Below are positions 60,348 to 64,000 of a stretch of 64,000 bases of DNA, one piece after another. Position numbers and translations under genes: made by a program. Location: NCBI RefSeq assembly GCF_000025985.1, contig NC_003228.3, positions 4,898,001 through 4,962,000 on the forward strand, written 5' to 3'. Every line of letters begins with the position of its first letter. Position 1 is the stretch's first letter. Origin of the DNA: Bacteroides fragilis NCTC 9343 (GTDB lineage: Bacteria; Bacteroidota; Bacteroidia; Bacteroidales; Bacteroidaceae). The notes beneath the pieces were generated by a model. That model ran no database searches, was not told the DNA's origin, and saw only the letters and a list, made by a program, of their open reading frames with translations.

Positions 60348-61595
60348 CTAGCATTTCCACGGTTTAACATGACACAAATTAGGTTTTCCAATTACTAATT
60401 CGTAATTAGAGGGTGAAGGACAAAGATATTTGTATAAACATTCTTTACAAGCAGGCAATGAATCACGAGTCCAATGCCACATCTTCCCTTGTTTCATCTC
60501 TTGAAATACCCAGTCCTTTACATAACCATCAATTGTTCCTATTGACTTTGAATTAAAATTTGGGTATACCTTTCCGTCACAATCAATGTATAATGTACCA
60601 AAAAAGTGCGTATTCACTAACTGGTGAGCAAAAATATCTTTTTTCGTTCGACACAAAGCCATCACATCCTCAAGGGTCTGGAAAACATATTTTTCAAAGA
60701 AATCCAAGTTATCAATTGTATAAAATGGATAAATATTAGCTTTCAATTTATAAACATCAATAATTCGGCTCACTTCTTGAAATTCTTCTTCAGAAGTCAC
60801 TGCAAAACAGTATTCTACACGTTCATTAGGTAAAGCAACACAGGCACTTATTGCATATTCATTTACAGGATAATCAATCAAAAATTTTATAGACACAGAT
60901 GGGTCATTCAATAGCTTAGCTCTAATCTGCTCATAATCAACAGATTGTTTATAATAAAGATAAAAACACTTTCCAAAAGAATGTTTTTTAAGTTCATTCA
61001 ACAACTCATCTAAGAAAGGATATGACAGTACATTTCCACCTACAAAATTAATTAAAGTGACTGGAGTGTGTTTAAGCTGTTCTAACAAACGACATATCTC
61101 ATTGTAGGAAAGCCGATTATCTTGTTTACGGCACCATACAATTTGTTTATCAACAGTTTGACAATAACGACAATTTATGGAACATTCACCGGTCAGACGC
61201 ATCGTTACAACACGTAGATTATTTACAATTTTTTGTCCAAAAAGCTCCAAATTATTCATTGTTTCGACATCATTTTCCAAATTCTCATTCACACTAACTT
61301 CAGGCACAATAACTAATGGTTTCTGCCTAAACTCTTCCTGCGAATATAAGTCACCGATAAAATTTCGCCGAATTTCGGACACAAATTCCGTTACTTCAGG
61401 AACATTCAAATCATCCTCTGTTAGTTCCATACAATACAAATTCTCTTTTTTCATCAATTCCATAACAATCGTACGGACAGGATCTGTAAGTTTCCATGTC
61501 ACTCCTTTCCCAGACAGAGAATCGTATAGCAATACGGCTTCATGGTTTGTCCATACGAAAACATACGATTCTAAAAAAAACCAAAATCTCTTCAT
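60348..61595 (-). CDS. Radical SAM/SPASM-like protein, second of a maturase pair
   Basis: The 415-residue protein begins with 'MKRFWFFLESYVFVW' and a 120-residue N-terminal domain ('KENLYCMELTEDDL'). It then has a radical SAM core with intact Cys138, Cys142 and Cys145 in 'GECSINCRYCQ', and C-terminal SPASM-like cysteines ('ACKECLYKYLC'). The N-terminus matches my memory of the 'pseudo-rSAM' partner in GG-Bacteroidales peptide systems, though here the CxxxCxxC motif is complete. Its ATG at 61595 shares one base with the stop of the maturase upstream (TGATG). It probably works with that maturase on a peptide. Confidence 0.8.
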   Translation of the reverse strand: MKRFWFFLESYVFVWTNHEAVLLYDSLSGKGVTWKLTDPVRTIVMELMKKENLYCMELTEDDLNVPEVTEFVSEIRRNFIGDLYSQEEFRQKPLVIVPEVSVNENLENDVETMNNLELFGQKIVNNLRVVTMRLTGECSINCRYCQTVDKQIVWCRKQDNRLSYNEICRLLEQLKHTPVTLINFVGGNVLSYPFLDELLNELKKHSFGKCFYLYYKQSVDYEQIRAKLLNDPSVSIKFLIDYPVNEYAISACVALPNERVEYCFAVTSEEEFQEVSRIIDVYKLKANIYPFYTIDNLDFFEKYVFQTLEDVMALCRTKKDIFAHQLVNTHFFGTLYIDCDGKVYPNFNSKSIGTIDGYVKDWVFQEMKQGKMWHWTRDSLPACKECLYKYLCPSPSNYELVIGKPNLCHVKPWKC

Positions 61596-63079
61596 CACGC
61601 AAAAATCATTGTATTAACACTATTATATAAATCTGGAGCGATCTCCAACATAGAAATCTTATCGCTTAAATATTCTTTATATTCGTTCTCATCCATAGCA
61701 ACTTCACAGACAGGAAGACCGCCTTTAAAATCGAATTGAAATAGACAGTGAGGGCAAAAATCCGCTTGATAGCAATGCTCACATTGCTTACTTATCGCCT
61801 CATAATAGCGATTGTACTTTTCCGCAATTTTTACACAATCAATTTTTACGACCTCCTCTATCTTCCCCAATACATGTTGAAACCCAATTCTTTCGCAGGC
61901 CAACAAATCACCACTCGGAGTCACAAAAAGCTTTCTTCCAAAAGGCAAACACGTACCCGCAGGTATACGTGATTTTTTTTTCTTCTTATTCAAAAGTAAC
62001 TCTACGTAATGTCTGTACGAGTTACCTATATGATAATAGAAAAAATAACCTGCCTCCTTTATTTGAACTGAATTTTTTTCGCGAGTCCTTAATAACTCAG
62101 TAGACTCTATAAAAGGACGATATATCCTCTGAAATAATTTCAATTTATCCAACTTTATTCCAGAATAGGTAATCGTTTCTATCCCAGGAACTTTATTAAA
62201 CTCTCCATAAATAAACCGATGCACTTCCTCTATATCAGAGTAATGATTCAAAACAGAATTAAAATGCACCTTACGTTTAAAATAGTCAGGATAACATTTT
62301 GCCAATAATTTCACATTAGCGTAGACCCTGTCAAATGAGGGCTTTCCTCTTTTATCTATTCTCAACTGATTATGCACACGGTTTCCATCTAAACTTATCA
62401 ATAAAGAAATCTCATTTTTCACCAAAAAATCCATATAGCGATCTAGCAATATGGCATTAGTTGTCATACTAAATAAAAAAGTCAAATGATTTTTTAATTG
62501 AAACGTTTTTGCATATTTTACAATTTGCTCAATTAATTCAAAATTAACCAAAGGCTCCCCACCATAAAAACCAAACATGATATTTCCACCTTGTGACAAA
62601 TTTAGATCTGAATTCCAACAATCAACTAAATAATCAATCACTTTCTTAGCTTGCTCAAAACTCATAGAATTATTTCGTGTATTCATACCTGCATGATCAT
62701 ATAAGTCTCCGTAACAGCAATAGACACAATTTAAATTACATTGATGTGTAACTTGGAATACTACATTATTCACATTAGCCAACTGTTGCACTACAATTGC
62801 ATCAGAAATTCGCCCTGCCAAATATTTCTTCAAATCAACACACTTAAAAAAACCATTTTCTTTTAAATAATTATATTTTCTATAATAAAACTTTATCTCC
62901 TCTATCGGCACTGAAGGAAATTTCTCCTGAAGAAAACCGTATATATTACTCCTATTTTTATCTGATGGCAATTTCATTAATTCTTCAACTATGGGATGGC
63001 AATTTACCATGGATGAATTTTGCATATCATACAAATATCCATTCCCCCTTTTACTTTCAAAATAGATAGTAGATTCCAT
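61595..63079 (-). CDS. Radical SAM peptide maturase with SPASM domain
   Basis: The 494-residue protein has an N-terminal domain of about 100 residues that is likely to bind a leader peptide. The radical SAM core has Cys114, Cys118 and Cys121 in 'THQCNLNCVYCCYGDLY', then the SAM motif 'FGFYGGEPLVNF'. A SPASM domain follows with 'CLPFGRKLFVTPSGDLLAC' and 'CEHCYQADFCPHC', which binds auxiliary clusters. This is the layout of radical SAM enzymes that modify ribosomal peptides, and it resembles the GG-Bacteroidales maturases. It follows a beta-propeller gene by 6 bases. The region is visibly more AT-rich than the genes below 60.3 kb. The precursor peptide is not in the window. Confidence 0.85.
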   Translation of the reverse strand: MESTIYFESKRGNGYLYDMQNSSMVNCHPIVEELMKLPSDKNRSNIYGFLQEKFPSVPIEEIKFYYRKYNYLKENGFFKCVDLKKYLAGRISDAIVVQQLANVNNVVFQVTHQCNLNCVYCCYGDLYDHAGMNTRNNSMSFEQAKKVIDYLVDCWNSDLNLSQGGNIMFGFYGGEPLVNFELIEQIVKYAKTFQLKNHLTFLFSMTTNAILLDRYMDFLVKNEISLLISLDGNRVHNQLRIDKRGKPSFDRVYANVKLLAKCYPDYFKRKVHFNSVLNHYSDIEEVHRFIYGEFNKVPGIETITYSGIKLDKLKLFQRIYRPFIESTELLRTREKNSVQIKEAGYFFYYHIGNSYRHYVELLLNKKKKKSRIPAGTCLPFGRKLFVTPSGDLLACERIGFQHVLGKIEEVVKIDCVKIAEKYNRYYEAISKQCEHCYQADFCPHCLFQFDFKGGLPVCEVAMDENEYKEYLSDKISMLEIAPDLYNSVNTMIFA

Positions 63080-63085
63080 ATATAC

Positions 63086-64000
63086 TTATTTTTTTAAATG
63101 AGCTATCACAAGAATTGGATTTTGTTCATCATCCAATGAATTTACAAAAGTTACTAAGCGTTCACTTACTGTTCCTCCCTCCTCTTTTTTCCTCTGAACA
63201 TAATCTTTCAGTTCGTACGGCCAAACAGAATATACCATCGTATTACCAGACACCCCAAGTGAGGGATAGAATATCATTCCACCATCAATATCATCTATTA
63301 AACCATTTCCTGCAACAGCTACTGTCTTTCCTGACAGCTTGTCATAAAAAGCTAAGTGCGGCCCCTCTTTTATTTCTCTCCAACCTGGAAAAGCTTTTAA
63401 ATTGACCCAAGATATCAGTACATAACGTTCACTTTCATATACACGACTTATCCATTTCTTATCATCAATCAAGCGAGCTAGTTCACAATTTTCAGCTTTC
63501 GATCTTATTACATTTTCATTCCCATTTGAGGAACGAACAATTTTAGACATTTCTCGCAGATACAATCGATTATAATCATTTAAAAAACAACGATTGTCTG
63601 GTTTTAATCCTTTTAAATCCAAGTCCCATCGTTTTTGTAGACCAACATCAGCTACAACATAAACAGCATCCGTGAAACAATTATAAAAAAGAGTTGTATC
63701 TTTATACTCCGAAAAAGTATATGACATTCCATTAGCATCTCCCGGAGGATCAAGGAATAAACTATCTGGAATAATTCGAATACCTTGTATTATCTCTAAA
63801 TCAGAATTCATCCAAAAGATAGAATCCGGGTAATTTATCACCACATATTTTGTATTTGCTTTCAACAAAGCAACAACATTTTTCAATCCCCTAGCTACTT
63901 GCATTGCATTTCCTTCACGATAAGATATTCGAGTTTCTTTTCCAGTGAACTTCCCATTGGTATCAAACTGTATGATTTTATCTCCAATTGTATAGAAAAA
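63086..64000 (-). CDS. 6-bladed beta-propeller protein (5' end outside the window)
   Basis: The frame is open from the window edge at 64000 to the stop at 63086, about 304 residues. An internal Met at 63904 is not the true start, since the upstream codons continue the propeller pattern ('IIQFDTNGKF'). The ending 'LDDEQNPILVIAHLKK' is the family tail seen in the propellers at 53949 and 55091. It is immediately upstream of the radical SAM maturase (6-base gap) and therefore in the same operon, which ties this family to the peptide system. Confidence 0.85.
   Translation of the reverse strand, partial: FFYTIGDKIIQFDTNGKFTGKETRISYREGNAMQVARGLKNVVALLKANTKYVVINYPDSIFWMNSDLEIIQGIRIIPDSLFLDPPGDANGMSYTFSEYKDTTLFYNCFTDAVYVVADVGLQKRWDLDLKGLKPDNRCFLNDYNRLYLREMSKIVRSSNGNENVIRSKAENCELARLIDDKKWISRVYESERYVLISWVNLKAFPGWREIKEGPHLAFYDKLSGKTVAVAGNGLIDDIDGGMIFYPSLGVSGNTMVYSVWPYELKDYVQRKKEEGGTVSERLVTFVNSLDDEQNPILVIAHLKK

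Noticed and set aside
60298..60354. An 18-codon ORF whose ATG overlaps the stop of the second radical SAM gene
   Set aside because: The overlap is attractive for translational coupling, but the peptide has no leader, Gly-Gly or core-like residues and could arise by chance. It is kept only as a note in the precursor finding.

Overview
The window reads as a chromosome segment of a gut-type Bacteroides. The reasons are two complete SusC/SusD polysaccharide-utilisation loci (PULs), a hybrid two-component regulator, the Bacteroidetes-type long IspG, 6-bladed beta-propeller proteins, and many promoters of the Bacteroides form TAnnTTTG, some with TTTG 19-20 bases upstream. There is no rRNA, phage, insertion sequence or CRISPR array. 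Species cannot be fixed from the sequence alone.

Layout. 1-7.5 kb is housekeeping: the start of a short HU-like protein, an intergenic cluster of five related hairpins, an aminopeptidase P divergent from rpoN (sigma-54), a PAP2-like membrane protein, gcvH, purE and ispG. 7.7-22.5 kb is PUL 1, all on the minus strand: a membrane-anchored LuxR-type regulator, a GH3 beta-glucosidase, then susC, susD, a GH144-type glucanase, a GH43 protein and an esterase. The GH144 plus GH3 pair points to beta-1,2-glucan. 22.6-25.6 kb holds an S41 protease, a PfkB-family kinase and two identical tRNA-Asn genes.

25.7-49.6 kb is PUL 2, built as two divergent arms around a hybrid two-component regulator. The minus arm carries susC, susD, a surface lipoprotein, a large DUF5695-like protein and a GH127 lipoprotein. 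The plus arm carries a glycyl-radical-enzyme activase, a glycyl radical enzyme, an MFS sugar porter, a secreted aldose 1-epimerase and a second GH127 lipoprotein. The arrangement suggests outer-membrane capture, periplasmic release of a monosaccharide by GH127 enzymes, import by the MFS porter, and an oxygen-sensitive radical reaction in the cytoplasm. No sugar kinase or isomerase is present, so the radical enzyme may be the first dedicated catabolic step.

49.6-52.4 kb holds small unrelated genes (ABM-type monooxygenase, ComF, inositol monophosphatase family, a secreted beta-rich protein). 52.4-64 kb, minus strand, is an accessory region: a GH27 alpha-galactosidase behind two beta-propeller proteins, and upstream a tightly coupled cluster of a beta-propeller protein (cut by the window edge), two radical SAM proteins resembling the maturase pair of the 'GG-Bacteroidales' peptide systems, a fused LicC-like nucleotidyltransferase/CobD-like PLP enzyme, a LicD transferase, a short LanC-like protein and a glycosyltransferase. 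This looks like a peptide-modification cluster combined with a phospho-substituent and sugar-transfer module. No precursor peptide was found inside the window. This cluster and the glycyl-radical PUL are the two most interesting systems here.
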